The translations under genes and the position numbers were made by a program. A stretch of DNA of 64,000 nt from Prorocentrum cordatum (lineage: Eukaryota; Sar; Dinophyceae; Prorocentrales; Prorocentraceae): positions 40,001-104,000 of the forward strand of contig CAUYUJ010000723.1 of assembly GCA_963575745.1 (NCBI GenBank), read 5' to 3'. Positions 51,366-63,005 of the stretch are shown here, piece after piece (positions within the stretch are counted from its first letter, which is position 1; every line of letters starts with the position of its first letter). Below the pieces are notes generated by a model. That model was not told the origin of the DNA, searched no databases, and was given only the letters and a program-made list of their open reading frames with translations.

Positions 51366-51930
51366 ACTCCACTGCTCGCGTAATCACCCCGCCCGCCCGC
51401 CCGCAACTTGATTTGCGAGACACGGGCGGTGGCGACTGCGATGAGTGCTCGACGTTGGACAGACCATCTCCGCGGCCGCGCCAACCATAGCGCGCGCGCA
51501 GCGGCCCGCTAGTTTGGCGCGACCGACGCGGCCGCGGCAGCGCTGACCGCTGGGCGCATCCCAGCGGGCACTTCAGCGCGGGTCGGCGACTTGGGCTGGC
51601 GCGGCACCGTGGCAACGTCGACAACGGCAGACGCGATGATGATAGCAGCGATGCTGGCGACGACGTCGACAACGACGACGGCGCGGACTGCGCGGGGGCC
51701 GATGCTGATCACGCCGACGACGATGACGGCGCCCTCGCGTCGGCGAAGAAGGCGGTGGAGAGAGTTCGACATGCGCGCGCGGCCGACGCGCGAGAGCGGC
51801 CCACATGGCATCGCTGGGCGCGGGTCGCCCCCCCCCCCCCCCCCCCCCCCAGCACGCGCGCAAGGGCGCGCGAATGATGTCGGCGCGCGGCGCCAGAGGC
51901 CCGCTTGGCAGAATCCCCTGATCATGTTGG
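51366..51930. repeat. Macro-repeat cassette: E module 2
   Basis: Clear copy of E module 1 (CGATGAGTGCTCGACGTTGG, TTTGGCGCGACCGACGCGG), with a GAC-rich core at 51620-51700 and a long C-run at about 51829-51850. Confidence 0.85.
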
Positions 51931-52679
51931 GAAACCGATGGTTGTCCGCAGAAATTGCCGAAACGCGAGCGCACGTTTGCGGGGAAACTGATGCTGCGAA
52001 AGTATGAATTGTTTATATGTTGTTTTGACGCTCGGTGTTGACATCGCGGCGAAACCAGGAAGTTGTTGACTACGTCGGCACGCGCGCGCGGCGAGGCGCG
52101 CGCGCGCACTGCATCTCATTTGTTGCAGAGGATTCTCGCGACAGCACACGCGCAAGGGCGCTATCATGATTTCGACATGCGCGCTCGCGAAGCAGGCCGA
52201 AAAAAAAAAACGATGGTTTTCTTAAGAAACCGCACGAACGCGCGCGCAAGGTATGTCGTGGAAAACAAATAACATAACAACACAACGCGTTGCGACACTG
52301 TCTATTTTTATGTGTTTGTTCTTCTGACACTCGGCAATGGAATCCTTACGAAGCCTAAACTAGTTCGAAGAATGTCGGCACGCGCGCGCGCGACGACCCG
52401 CGCGCGCGCACTTCGCGTCATTTGTTGCAAGGGGCTTTTGGAAACGGATGATTTCTGTCGATATAAAAAAACCCGCGCATAGCATTTGTTGCAAAAAGTA
52501 GCGGGGGGGGACGCCGGCTCGGCCGGATGGCATGAACTCATATTCTGAGTGGACGGTGGGGCAAAATCGCGCGTAAACTGCACATGCCCAGGGGGTGCCG
52601 ATAAGTCAGGCCTTGGGAGGGCGGTGGAGTCCATTATCTTTCTAGAAAGGAGAGTCTGTGTGGAGCAGTCAATCACTTG
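51931..52679. repeat. Macro-repeat elements a, b and tail, unit 3
   Basis: a at about 51950-52200, b at about 52240-52450, and a tail with GATGGCATGAACTCATATTC and CTAGAAAGGAGAGTCTG. Confidence 0.82.
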
Positions 52680-53360
52680 CGCAACTTGGAGCTGTCCTCT
52701 CCACCGCTCGTGCAAACACCCCACCCTCACACCCGCAACTTGGTCGCAAGACCTCTTGAGGCCGTGACGGTGGGTACCAACTTGCACTTGGCAACGACAC
52801 CGACGCCGACGACGACAGCGACAACGACGACGACGACGCCGCCGACAACGACTACGACGACACCGACGACGACTCCAACGACTTCGACGACGACGAAGAC
52901 GACGACGACGACACCGACGACGACGACGACGCCGACGACGACGACGACGACAACGACGACGACGACGACGACGATGAAGGAGACGACGACGACGTCGCCA
53001 ACGAAGACGACGACGACGACAACGACGAGGGAGGAGGGAGGACGACGACGGCGGCAACGACGACAACGACGACGGAGGAGGGAACACGGCGACGACGCGA
53101 ACGACGAAGAACGAGGACGGCGACGCCGACGACGACCACGACGACGGAGGGGGGGACACGACGACGACGCCGACTACGACGACGACGACGACGGCGACGA
53201 AATAGGAGGGACAACGACGAAACGCCGACGAAGACGACGAGGAAGAAAGGACGACCACGGCGACAACGACGACGGAAACGACGACAGCGCCAAGACGACG
53301 ACGACGACGACGGGGAAAGACAGACGACGACGACGGCGACGACGACGACGGAGGAGGGAG

Positions 53361-53416
<56 letters not shown>

Positions 53417-53604
53417 AAAAATAGGAGGGACAACGACGAAACGCCGACGAAGACGACGAGGGAGGAAGGACGACCACGGCGACAACGACGACGCAAACGA
53501 CGACGACGCCAAATCGACGACGACAACGAGGAAAGACAGAGGACGACGACGGCGACGACGACGACGAAGACGAGGGAGGACGGCGACGACGACGACAACG
53601 CAAG
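52680..53604. repeat. Macro-repeat cassette: (GAC)n array 2
   Basis: Same left flank and punctuation as array 1 (AAATAGGAGGGACAACGAC at about 53202 and 53422). The higher-order unit is shorter here, about 220 bp. It ends at GCGCGCGCACGCTTTTGTTG. Confidence 0.9.
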
Positions 53605-53895
53605 AGCGCGCGCGCACGCTTTTGTTGAAAATCTGTGTTGCGAAACCCAGTGTTTGTGTATGTTTTTGGGGAACTCAATTTTGACATCCTTCCGAAACCA
53701 AAGGTTCTTGAAGGATTCCGGCATGCGCGCGCGACGACGCGCGCGTGGGCACTCCGTCCCGCTTTCTGCAAAAAGGATTCTCGCGACGGCACGCGCGCAA
53801 GGGCGTTCGAATCATTTTGACATGCGCGCGCGAAGCCCGGTGGGTAGACTTTCTTGAAAGTGACACCGGTAAAAAACTCCAATCATAATCTTTTG

Positions 53896-54170
53896 AGGGC
53901 TGTTGGGCCATAGGGCTATTGGGCCATCGGGCTATTGGGCTATAGGGTAAAATAGCTACAGGGCTACAGGGCTATAGGGCTACAGGGCTAGAGGGTATAG
54001 GGGTCTAGGGGTATAGGGCTATAGGGCTATACGGCTATTGGGCTATAGGGCTATTGAGCTATAGGGCTATAGGGCTATAGAGCTATAGTGCTGTAGGGCT
54101 ACAGGGTTATAGGGCTATTGGGCTATAGGGCTCTAGGGATATAGGACTATAGGGCTATAGGGCTAAAGGG
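53896..54170. repeat. GGGCTATA-type minisatellite
   Basis: Roughly thirty 8- to 10-bp units of the form GGGCTATA or AGGGCTATAG have variants GGGCTACA, GGGCTATT and GGGTATAG. They begin abruptly after TTTTGAGGGCTGTTGGGCC. The irregular unit length and lack of spacers exclude a CRISPR array. Confidence 0.93.
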
Positions 54171-54252
54171 CACCCCCGGGCACCCGGGCACCCCCGGGCA
54201 CGCCCGGGCACCGGGGCACCCGGGCACTGGGGCTCCCACCAGGGCACCCGGG
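54171..54252. repeat. GGGCACCC repeats
   Basis: CACCCCCGGGCACCCGGGC-like units abut the GGGCTATA array, with a GGGCA core replacing GGGCT. This suggests both arose by slippage from one sequence. Confidence 0.88.
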
Positions 54253-54830
54253 CGTGCGGCGAATATCGGCGGCAAACCGAACCTAACCATACGAATCCGC
54301 TAGGACCCCTACGATGCAAGCTCTGATTGGGGAGTATTGAAAAACTCATGTTTTTCCAAAAAAAAGATTTTGCAAGAGCGCACGCGTAAGCTTTTTTAGC
54401 AAATCAGTGTTGCGAAACCATGTGTTTCTGTATGTTGTTTAGGAAACTCGATTTTGAAATCCTTCCGAAATAAAGAGTTTTGAAGGATTTCGGCATGCGC
54501 GGGCGACGACGCGCGCGTGCGCATTTCGTTTTTTTTCTGTTGCAAGGGATTTTGGAAACTCATGATTTGTGATAAACGAATGCGCGCGCATAGTACTTGC
54601 TGCAAAAAGGATGGCGGGGGGGAATGGTACCGGCCTGGGTGGGATAGTATGAATTCACAGGTAAGATGGACGAATGTGGAGAATAAATATGAAATCGCAA
54701 TACCCCAGAGATGGACCGTTAACTCCGGGGGGGGGGTGTATTCTTCTTGTAAAGAAGGAAAATAAACCGTGGCGCAATACATGGCGTGCCATCTATGCTC
54801 TACAATCTACGTTGTGAAATCTTGCGCACC

Positions 54831-55283
54831 TGAAGCTGTCCTCTCCGCTGCTCGTGCAAACATCCCACCCTTCCACCCGCAACTTGGTCGCAAGACCTCT
54901 TGAGACCGTGACGGTGCGTACCAAATCGCTCTTGGCAACGACACCGACGCCAACGACGACAACGACAACGACGACGCCGACGACGCCGACGACAACGACT
55001 ACGACGACACCGACGACGTCTCCAACGACTTCGACGATGACGTCAACGACGACAACGACGACAACACCGAAGACAACGACGACGACGACGACGACGACGC
55101 CGACGCAAACGCCGACGACGACGACGATGACAACGCCGACGACGACGACACCGCCGCCACCGACGACGACGACGCCGACGACGACGACGACAACGAAGAC
55201 GTCACCAACGACGAGGACGACGACGACGACGAGAGGAGGGAGGACGACGACGGCGGCGACGACAACGACGATGGAGGAGGGAA

Positions 55284-55333
<50 letters not shown>

Positions 55334-55503
55334 CGACGAAATAGGAGGGACAACGACGAAACGCCGACGAAAACGACGAGGAAGGAAGGACGACCACGGC
55401 GACAACCACGACGGAAACGACGACGACGCCAAGACGACGACGACGACGAGGAATGCCAGAGGACGACGACGGCGAAGACGACGACGAGGGAGGAGGGAGG
55501 ACT

Positions 55504-55540
<37 letters not shown>

Positions 55541-55545
55541 AAAAG
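54831..55545. repeat. Macro-repeat cassette: (GAC)n array 3
   Basis: Left flank CTGCTCGTGCAAACATCCCA and a GAC/AAC-rich core. The same AAATAGGAGGGACAACGAC punctuation occurs at about 55339. It ends at GCGCGCGCACGCTTTTGTTG. Confidence 0.9.
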
Positions 55546-56290
55546 CGCGCGCGCACGCTTTTGTTGAAAATCCGTGTTGCGAAACCCTGTGTTTCTGTAT
55601 GTTTTTTTGACACACGATTTTAAAAACGTTTTTGAAGGATTTCGGCATGCGCACGCGACGACAGGCGCGTCTGCAGTTCGTCCCGTTGTTTGCGGAGGAT
55701 TCTCGTGACGGCACGCGCGCAAGGGCGTTCGAAACATTTCGACATGCGCGCGCGAAGCCCGTTTGGCAGTATTTCTTGAAAAATATGGAAAACGATGTTC
55801 CTTCAGATTTCGCAAGAGCGCGCGCGTAAGCTTTTAAAAACATCTGCGTTGCGAAACCATGTGTTTGATGTTTTTTGGAAACTCGATTTTGAAACCCTTC
55901 CGAAACCGAAGGTTCTTGAAAGATGTCGGCATGCGAGCGCGACGACGCGCGCGCGCATTTCGTCTCATTGTTCTTGGAAATTTGTGATTTCTGATAAACG
56001 AGAGCGCGCATAATATTTGTTGCAAAGGATGGCGGGGGTGAGTGACACCGGCCTGGCTGGGATAGTACGACTTCATATTTGGGATGGACGAAAGTGCAGA
56101 GTAAATGTGAAATCAAAAACCCCACGGGAAACCTTTAACTCCAGGGGGGTAGAATCTATTCTTCTTGTAGCAAGGAGAATCCACGTTGTGTAGTCCATGT
56201 GAAACAAAATATGTGGTGCCATCTGAGTGGTGCAATACGGTGTGATCGACGATGCACAATGAATTTGTTCGCAATGAGTTGCCAACTCTT
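55546..56290. repeat. Macro-repeat elements a, b and tail, unit 5
   Basis: a at 55546-55770, b at 55810-55985, tail with GGGATAGTACGACTTCATAT and GTAGCAAGGAGAATCCACG. Confidence 0.82.
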
Positions 56291-56870
56291 CTGCCCGCGC
56301 AATATCCCTACCATCCACCTGCAAGTTGATCTGCAAAACCAATGAGGCGACAATTGCGATGCCTGCCTGGCGCTGGCCGGCGCTTCGCTGCGGCCGCGCC
56401 AGCCCGCGCAGGCTATCACGCAAAACGGCCTGCTACCTCGGCGCGACAAATGACGCCGCGTTGGCGCTGACCGCCGGGAATTCCCCAGCGCGTGTCAAAG
56501 ACTGCGCTGGCGCGCAAGCACTTCAGTGCGAGTCGGTATTCTGAGCGGGCGCGGCACCGTGGCGACGTCGCCGACGGTCGACGCGATGGCGATAGCAGCG
56601 ACGACGGCGACGACGATGGCGATGACGACGGCAGTGCCCAACAGTTGTGCCGACGCTGATCACGCCGACGACGACGACGACGACGACGACGCCCTCGCGT
56701 CGGCACGATGGTTTTCGAGAGATTTCGACGCGCGCGCGGCCGACGCGCGCGAATGGCCCGTTTCGCGCCATTTGATCGGGGCCCTGTCCCCCAAGCAGCC
56801 CCCCCCCAGACGCGCCCGCAAGGGAGTTCGAAAAAAATCGACATGCGCCCGAGAAATCTTATTGGTCACA
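56291..56870. repeat. Macro-repeat cassette: E module 3
   Basis: CCACCTGCAAGTTGATCTGC, GATGCCTGCCTGGCGCTGG, CACTTCAGTGCGAGTCGG and CGCCCTCGCGTCGGCACGATG mark a diverged E module with a GAC/GGC core at 56570-56700. Confidence 0.8.
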
Positions 56871-57360
56871 AGCGATGAAAATGGTCGCATCCGATGACAG
56901 CTTTGAAAAATTCGGCCCTGTTGGGACTTCGCCAGAGCGCGCGCGCGCAGATCTGCTTCGCAAGCGTACGCCACAGAAACATATCTATATATACACACAC
57001 AAAGAAACATTCTATCTATACAAGACTGCATTGGCGCTGAGCGACATGCACCTTGGTCCTTTAAAGTTTCGCACGTTAGCGGAGTGCGTGCGTGCGTACA
57101 TGCGCACACACATGCGCATATGGAAACATGTTGCATATGTACATATGAATATACGTATGTATGGGTATGCAAGTGTATATGACAATGGTTTGTGCAATTA
57201 TGTTTGCGCATACACATGCGTATATCAAGCGGTAGTGGCCTGACCAGCTGTTCCGGGCATCTCGCAACTCGAAGGCACGAGGGTCTTAGGCGAAAGTGGC
57301 CGGACTACCATGGTCCTTCAACTTGAGCAAGCAGGCGGGATGACATGATATGTACAAATG
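56871..57360. other. AT-rich unrecognised stretch
   Basis: Sequence with TATATACACACACAAAG, ATGCGCACACACATGCGC and ATACGTATGTATGGG, partly low-complexity alternating purine-pyrimidine. No gene or mobile-element signature was recognised. Confidence 0.45.
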
Positions 57361-57800
57361 TATCATCAGCATCCTCGTCCTCTTCCTCCTCCTCATCATC
57401 ATCCTCATCCTCCTCCGCCTCATTGTCATCAGCCTCATCATCAGCAGCGCCAGCATCAGCATCATCATCACCACCACCACCATCGTCATCATCGTCACCA
57501 CGATCATCATCAGCAGCACCATATTCATCAACATCGTCGTCATCGTCATCATCAGCATCATCATTCTCAGCATAATCACCCACATCCCGTACACATTAAC
57601 CTCATTAGCAGCAGCGTCGTCGTCGTCGTCATATCATCATCGTCACCATTACCACCACCATCGCCAGAATGAGCATGGTTATAATCACCATGATAATGCA
57701 AATGGCTCTCGACCGCCACACTATCCATCCTCGTCTGACCCTCGCCATCGTCATCGCAATCATCGTCATCATCCAACCGTCGTCATCGTCAGCGTAAACA
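57361..57800. repeat. (TCA/TCC)n tract
   Basis: CATCATCATC, TCCTCCTC and CACCACCACC runs make up most of 57361-57790. Translated peptides are Ser-, His- or Ile-rich artefacts. Confidence 0.88.
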
Positions 57801-57887
57801 TCATTACTGCGGAAGGACTCCGCAGAACAGACGTGGGAGAGAGAGAGGAGAACTGGTTTTGCTAGAATCTTGACGGGGTGGGGAAGA

Positions 57888-58070
57888 GGAACATGAAGAG
57901 GATCAGGAGGAGGAGGGGGAGGAGGAAGAGGAGGAGGAGGAGCACAAGGAGCGAAAAATACGAGGAGGAGGAGGCTGAGAGGAGGAAGAGCAGAGAGTAT
58001 ACAGAGAAGGAGGAGGAACATGAGGATAACGGGGAAGAGAAGGAGGGAGACGGGGAGAAAAAAGGATTGA
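57888..58070. repeat. GGA-type polypurine tract
   Basis: GAGGAGGAGG and GAAGAGGAGG runs, similar in nature to 9512-9904 but shorter. A small AT-richer gap separates it from the TCA tract. Confidence 0.88.
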
Positions 58071-58137
58071 GGAAAAGCAATATCGGAAGGCTTCTGGGGA
58101 TACCATTGGAGCTCAGTGTTGGGAGCTCTGGTGTTAT

Positions 58138-58735
58138 GTAGCGTTTGGGGGCCTCTTGGGAATGTTCTTGGGGCCCTTGTGGATCCCTTAAAGGCCCTGC
58201 TGGGGTTCTCTTGGGTCGTCTCGGAGCCCTTTTCGGCCGTCTTGGGGCGTCTTGGAGGCCTTTGGCCGTCGTGGGGCTCTCCTGGCGGCGTCTTGGGGCC
58301 CTCTTGGGTGCCTCTTTGGGCGCTCTTGGGGCTCTCTTGGGCCCGTCTTGGAGCCCTCTTGGGCTGTCTTGGGACTCTCTTGGATCGGTTTCGGGCTCGT
58401 TGGGGGGCCTGTTGGGCTATCTTGGGGCGATCATTGGAGCCTCTTGGGCCGGGTCGGGCTGATGTTGGCCCGAAAAACGGAGAACCAGAAAAGCCTCTGA
58501 AAACCATACAAAAATCAATGACATTTCCCTCTTGGGGCCCTCTTGGGAAGCCTCTTGGAGGCCACTTGGGGCGTCTCGGGACCCCCTTGGACGGTCCTGG
58601 GCGGTCTTGGGGTCTCTTGGAGCGCTCTTGGGCTGTCTTGGAGCGCTCGTGGACCCCTCTTGGGAGTATCTCGGGCCGTCTGGGGCGGCTCTGGGACCGC
58701 CCGAAAATCTCGGGGAAGGCCGAAACTCGTTCGGG
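58138..58735. repeat. GGGGCCTCTTGGG degenerate repeats
   Basis: Units such as GGCCCTCTTGGG and GGGGCGTCTTGGAGGCC recur every 15-30 bp, the same family as at 4675-4807 and 5418-5660. A short break with CGAAAAACGGAGAACC lies at 58470-58530. Confidence 0.8.
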
Positions 58736-58780
58736 GGGGGAGGGGTTCCGTCCGGGGTCCGTCCGGGGTCCCCGGCCCTA

Positions 58781-58815
58781 TAAAGTATATATATATATAT
58801 ATATATACACACACC

Positions 58816-58851
<36 letters not shown>

Positions 58852-58852
58852 T
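58781..58852. repeat. (TA)n tracts
   Basis: Two TATATA runs (about 58785-58808 and 58818-58850) are separated by CACACACCTAT. Confidence 0.95.
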
Positions 58853-58869
58853 TGGAGACGGGTATTTTG

Positions 58870-59630
58870 TCATGAGCGAGCGCGCGACCATAGCGCCGCT
58901 CGCAGAGGGCGGCGCGGGGCGGGGCGGGGGGGGCGACGCAAGCCTGGCTGGGGTGGTGGCAATCTCTGCGGTGCAATTCATGTGGCAGAATATACGGCGC
59001 GCAACCAAGGATGCGCAACCTACGCGGCGCCATGTAGGTGGTGCAATCTACGCGGTGCAACCTGCATAATGCAATCCGCGCGGTGCAGTCCATCTTGCGC
59101 GACCTATGCACCGCGTGATCTGCGGTGGGTTTCGCGTGAAAAATTTGGAATTACCAACTCCGCGGCCCCCGCAGTCAGCCCGCCATGTTCCACCCGCGAC
59201 TTGGTTCGCAAAACCCATGCGGCGGCGAGCGCGATGCGCGCTTGGCGCTGGCTGGCGCGCCTCTGCGGCCAACTAGTTTGGCGCGGCCGACGCGGCCGCG
59301 ATGGCGCTGTCCGTCGGGCATTTCCCAGCGCGCCTCGCGGGCCGCGCTGGCGCGCAGGCGCGTCAGTGCGAGTCGGTGAATTGGGCAGGCGCAGCATCAT
59401 GGCGGCGACAACGGTAGGGGCGATGATGATACAAGCGATGACGGCGACGACGACGATGGCGCCTTCGCATCGGCGACGAAAATCTCGGAGGGATTTCGAC
59501 GCGCGGGCGCGGCCGACGCGCGCCAGTGGCCCGCATGGCATTAGGCAGGGATCGCGCCCCCCCACCCCCCAAGCACGCGCGCAAGGGCGCTCGAATGACT
59601 TCGACATGCGGCGCGAGAGGCCCGTTTGAT
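58870..59630. repeat. Macro-repeat tail and E module 4
   Basis: The tail part holds GTGCAATTCATGTGGCAGAA and repeated GCGGTGCAATCTACGC-like words. The E module follows with CCACCCGCGACTTGGTTCGC, CGCGATGCGCGCTTGGCGC and AGTTTGGCGCGGCCGACGC, and a GACGGCGACGACGACG core near 59435. Confidence 0.78.
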
Positions 59631-60200
59631 CGAAGCGTTCGAACGATGTAGACACGCGGCGCGAGAGGCCCCTCGTCGAATTTGACGGCCGCGGATTCGG
59701 TGAAAATTCGGGAGAGCGCGCGCAAACTTTTCTCGGAAGCTGACGCTGGAAAACCATATGTGTTGCACGCTTTCAGGGGCACTCGATCATGACAGCCCGG
59801 CAAAAACACGTAAATTTTGAAACGCGTCGGCACGCGCGCGCGACAACGCGCGCGCGCGTGCGCTTCGCCCCATTCTCCCGCGCATGATGTTTGAAAACTG
59901 TTGGTTTTTGATAGACGAGTGCGCGCGCATGCTGTTCTGGCCAGCAAAAAGATTGCGGGGGGGGTCGACATTCGCTCGGCTGGGCCGGGACGCTACGAAC
60001 TCATATTCGGAGCGGGCGATGGGGCAGCATCATATGTAAATCGCAGCCATCCCAGGGCGGGGGGATAATCCCACGGGGCGGGCGGGGTTGCACATCCTGC
60101 TTCTGAGAAAGGGGAACATGCGTTGCGCTCTTTATGTCATGCAACCTACGTCGCGCAATCTGCGTCGCGCAATTCATCCTGCCGAGGTCGAAGTGGTCGG
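59631..60200. repeat. Macro-repeat element b and tail, unit 6
   Basis: An element b-like part (about 59700-59900) has CGGCACGCGCGCGCGACAACG. The tail holds CGGGACGCTACGAACTCATA and ATTCATCCTGCCGAGG. An element a is not evident here, unlike in the other units. Confidence 0.72.
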
Positions 60201-60700
60201 AGGATCCACTGCCCGCGCAACCACCCCGCCCTTCTACCCGCACCCTGGTTTGCAAAAGCTACGCGGCGGCGGTTGCGATATCTGCTCGGCGCTGGCTGGC
60301 GCGTCGCTGCGTCCGCGCTACCCCTCATGCCCGCGCGCGCAGCTGCCCGCTCGTTTGGCGCGACCGACGCGACCGCGCTGGCGCTGGCCGCTGGGCACTG
60401 CCCAGCTGGCACTTCAGTGGGAGTCCGTGACTTGGGCGGGCGCCACATCATGGTCGACATAGATAGACGCGACCATGACGGAGGCGATGCCGGCGACGAT
60501 GCGGACGACGGCGACGGCATGGCCAGCGCGGGCGCCGACGCTGATCACGCCGACGACGATGACGGCGCCCTCGCGTCGGCGATGAAGGTGTTGGAGACAA
60601 TTCGACAAGCGCGCGGCCGACGCGCGAGTGACCCGCGCAGCACTCATTCGACGCGGATCATGCCCCCCCACCCCACCCCCATCACGCGCGCAAGGGTGTT
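60201..60700. repeat. Macro-repeat cassette: E module 5
   Basis: CTACCCGCACCCTGGTTTGC, GATATCTGCTCGGCGCTGGC, CGTTTGGCGCGACCGACGCG and CGCCCTCGCGTCGGCGATG. The GAC core is at 60470-60560. Confidence 0.82.
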
Positions 60701-61500
60701 CGAATGATTTCGACATGCGGCGCGAGAGGCCAGTTTGGCAGAATTGACGGAAAATGCACGGTTGGTAAAGAACTCGCGGGAGCGCGAGCGGAGGGTTTTT
60801 GGACACGGATGTTGGCATTCGACTTCGAAACCCCTGCGAAACCTGAGGCTTTTGAAGGATGTCGGCATGCGCGCGCGACGACGCACGCGCGTGCACTTCG
60901 TCCTGTCTTTTGCCGGGGATTGTTGCGACAGCATGCGCGCAAAGGTGTTCGAACGACTTCGACATGCGCGCGCGACAGGCCTACTTGGTAGCATGTTATG
61001 GATATGTTTATAAACCAAAATCAAACAAACAAACAAACAAACAAACAAACAAACAAACAAACAACGAACAACTGTGCTTGTCTTTGAGATTTGCAAGAGC
61101 GCGGGCGCAAGCGTGTTTGGGGAAACTTTCGTTGCGAAACCTCGTAGTTCTACATGTTTTCGGGACACTTGATTTTGAAATTCTTACGACGCCGAAGATG
61201 TTTTTGAAGGACTCGGGCATACGCGCGCGACGACGCGCGCGCATGCATTGCGTCATTTTTTCTGCAAGGCCTTAATGAAAATGATGACTTGTGGTAAGCG
61301 AATATACGCGCATAGCATTTTCTGCTGAGGATGAAGGGGGAAGGCGATACCAGCCGCTACCAGCCTGCCTTGGATAGTGTAAACTCGTGCTTAAAATGGG
61401 CGATGGGTCCGAACTATGCGTACATTGCAGTGCGGAAAACCAGCGGCTGTAACTCCACGGCGGATGTAGAGCCTATTACCTATATAGAAAGGAGAATCGA
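60701..61500. repeat. Macro-repeat elements a, b and tail, unit 7
   Basis: a at about 60765-60985, an (AAAC)n insertion, b at about 61085-61270, and a tail with CTTGGATAGTGTAAACTCG and TATAGAAAGGAGAATCGATG. Confidence 0.82.
61022..61063. repeat. (AAAC)n microsatellite
   Basis: About ten AAAC units in a row, between elements a and b of unit 7. Confidence 0.95.
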
Positions 61501-62029
61501 TGTGGGGCGGCGACGGGGCCGCGACGGCGACAACACAGCCGCCAGACCGCCACAGCGGCCCAGACGACGGGCGGCGACGAGGCGGCGACGGGGCCGCGAC
61601 GGCGACAACATAGCCGCCAGACCGCCACGCCGGCCCAGCTCCTTAGATCAAACACAGGGCCCTGAAGTGCAAGCACTGCTTGGGAAGTCTGCTTTCCGGC
61701 AACAGTCGTGCGCGGGAGCCCCGCGATCAGTTTGCATTGTCATTTGACAGGGATGATGGGGGGGCCCTGGCACGCGCGGCGCACCTCGCGGGCGTCGCGT
61801 ACCTGGCTGGCGTCTGCATTGGCTCCCGACCGTAGTCGATGGCGGCCCCTGCCCATGCTTAGACTCGACCGCTACTGATGTGGTGAAAGGGCGGGTGGGC
61901 GTGAACGAAACTGCCGTCCTTCAAGGGAGAAGTTTGGATCACTGCTCCCTATGAATGCCCACCCTTCCCCCAAGCGACCGGCAGCCAACCAGTCCCCGTG
62001 ACGACTTCCCCCCCACCCTTGTCAAAAAA
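61501..62029. other. Unclassified GC-rich stretch and satellite-associated module
   Basis: A short tandem of CGGCGACGGGGCCGCGACGG words (61508-61620) and unique sequence are followed by the module with GCGCACCTCGCGGGCGTCGC, CGATGGCGGCCCCTGC and GGATCACTGCTCCCTATGAA (61760-61950). That module is also found at 42615-42840. No gene was seen. Confidence 0.55.
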
Positions 62030-63005
62030 ACAGAATGCACTTTGCGCCAGAATCTGGAGTTTCCGCGGGCGCCCCGCGACTACTTCGCATGGTTTTTGTC
62101 ACAGGGACGGCGGGAACGCCCTCATACTGCTTGCTGCGCGCAAGCCAACCATCCCCGTCAAGAAACATCTTTTATACAAGAAACTTTGCTTCCAAATCTG
62201 GAGCATGCGCGGGCGCCCCCCGAACACCTAGCATGGTTTTTGACGGGGACGGCGGCGGGGAGCCTTACATCGCTTGCAGCGCGCAGGCCAACCATTCCTG
62301 CCCAAAACAATACAAAGTCCACTTTGCACCAGAATCTGGAACATGCGCGGGCGCCTCGCGACCAGTTTGCATTGGTTGTTGACAAGGACGGCGGGGAGGT
62401 TCTCATACTGCTTGTTGCGCGCAGGCCAACCGTCCCTTCCAACTTACAACATAAAATATGCGTCCCAATCTGGGGCGTGCGCGGGCGCCCCGCGACCACT
62501 GCGCCTCGGTTTGTGGAAGGGATACCCGGCTGCTACTTATGCGTTGGGAGGGAAGGTGGGAGTGAGCGGGACGGCTTGTGTTTTGTGGGCAGGAGGTGTC
62601 GTGACCATTGTTTCTTATAGACGAACACCCCCTCCCCCAGGCGACCAGCAGCCAGCCAGGACCAATGAGGCCCCCCACCATCCCGATCAAAAAACATTGT
62701 AAAGTCCATGCTGGGCCAAAATACTGGGTCATTATAGGTGGGCGCGAAAACTTTATCATATTGGTTTCAAAAGGGACGGCTGGAATGTCCGCATATTGCC
62801 TGCAGCGCGCAGGGCCAGCACTCCTATCAAAACGCAATAACAAATCCAGTTCGAAACCAAATTTGGATCATGCGCGGGCACCCCGCGATCATTGAGCATT
62901 GGTTTTTTGACTGGGACGGCGAAGGTGCTAGCACATTGCCTTCTATTTGCAGGCCCACCAGACGCAATGATGGCCACCCTGCCGCGACTGCGCACTGCAT
63001 TCGAT
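62030..63005. repeat. 140-bp satellite S, second array
   Basis: AATCTGGA landmarks occur near 62052, 62192 and 62331, and a further AATCTGGGG near 62467, giving a period of about 135-141 bp. Each monomer has CGCGGGCGCC, GACGGGGACGGC or close variants, and GCGCGCAGGCCAACC. Diverged monomers continue near 62725 and 62860 after an interruption at 62530-62690. Confidence 0.88.

Larger units (their letters stand above)
53605..54830. repeat. Macro-repeat elements a, b and tail, unit 4, interrupted
   Basis: a at about 53605-53840 and b at about 54370-54560 are separated by a minisatellite (53896-54252) and about 100 bp of unique sequence. The tail (54600-54800) holds GGGATAGTATGAATTCACAG. Confidence 0.82.

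Noticed and set aside
53896-54252. A CRISPR-like array
   Set aside because: Repeat units are 8-10 bp without unique spacers, and the genome is eukaryotic. It is a minisatellite.
56991-57240. An RNA gene in the ATATGTACATATG-rich stretch
   Set aside because: Alternating purine-pyrimidine words give weak hairpins by composition. No tRNA, snRNA or spliced-leader RNA landmarks were found.
58138-58735. Trp/Gly/Leu-rich membrane-like protein in the GGCCTCTTGGG repeats
   Set aside because: Peptides such as LGASWGLLG recur wherever this DNA repeat occurs, in either strand's phase, and lack independent support.
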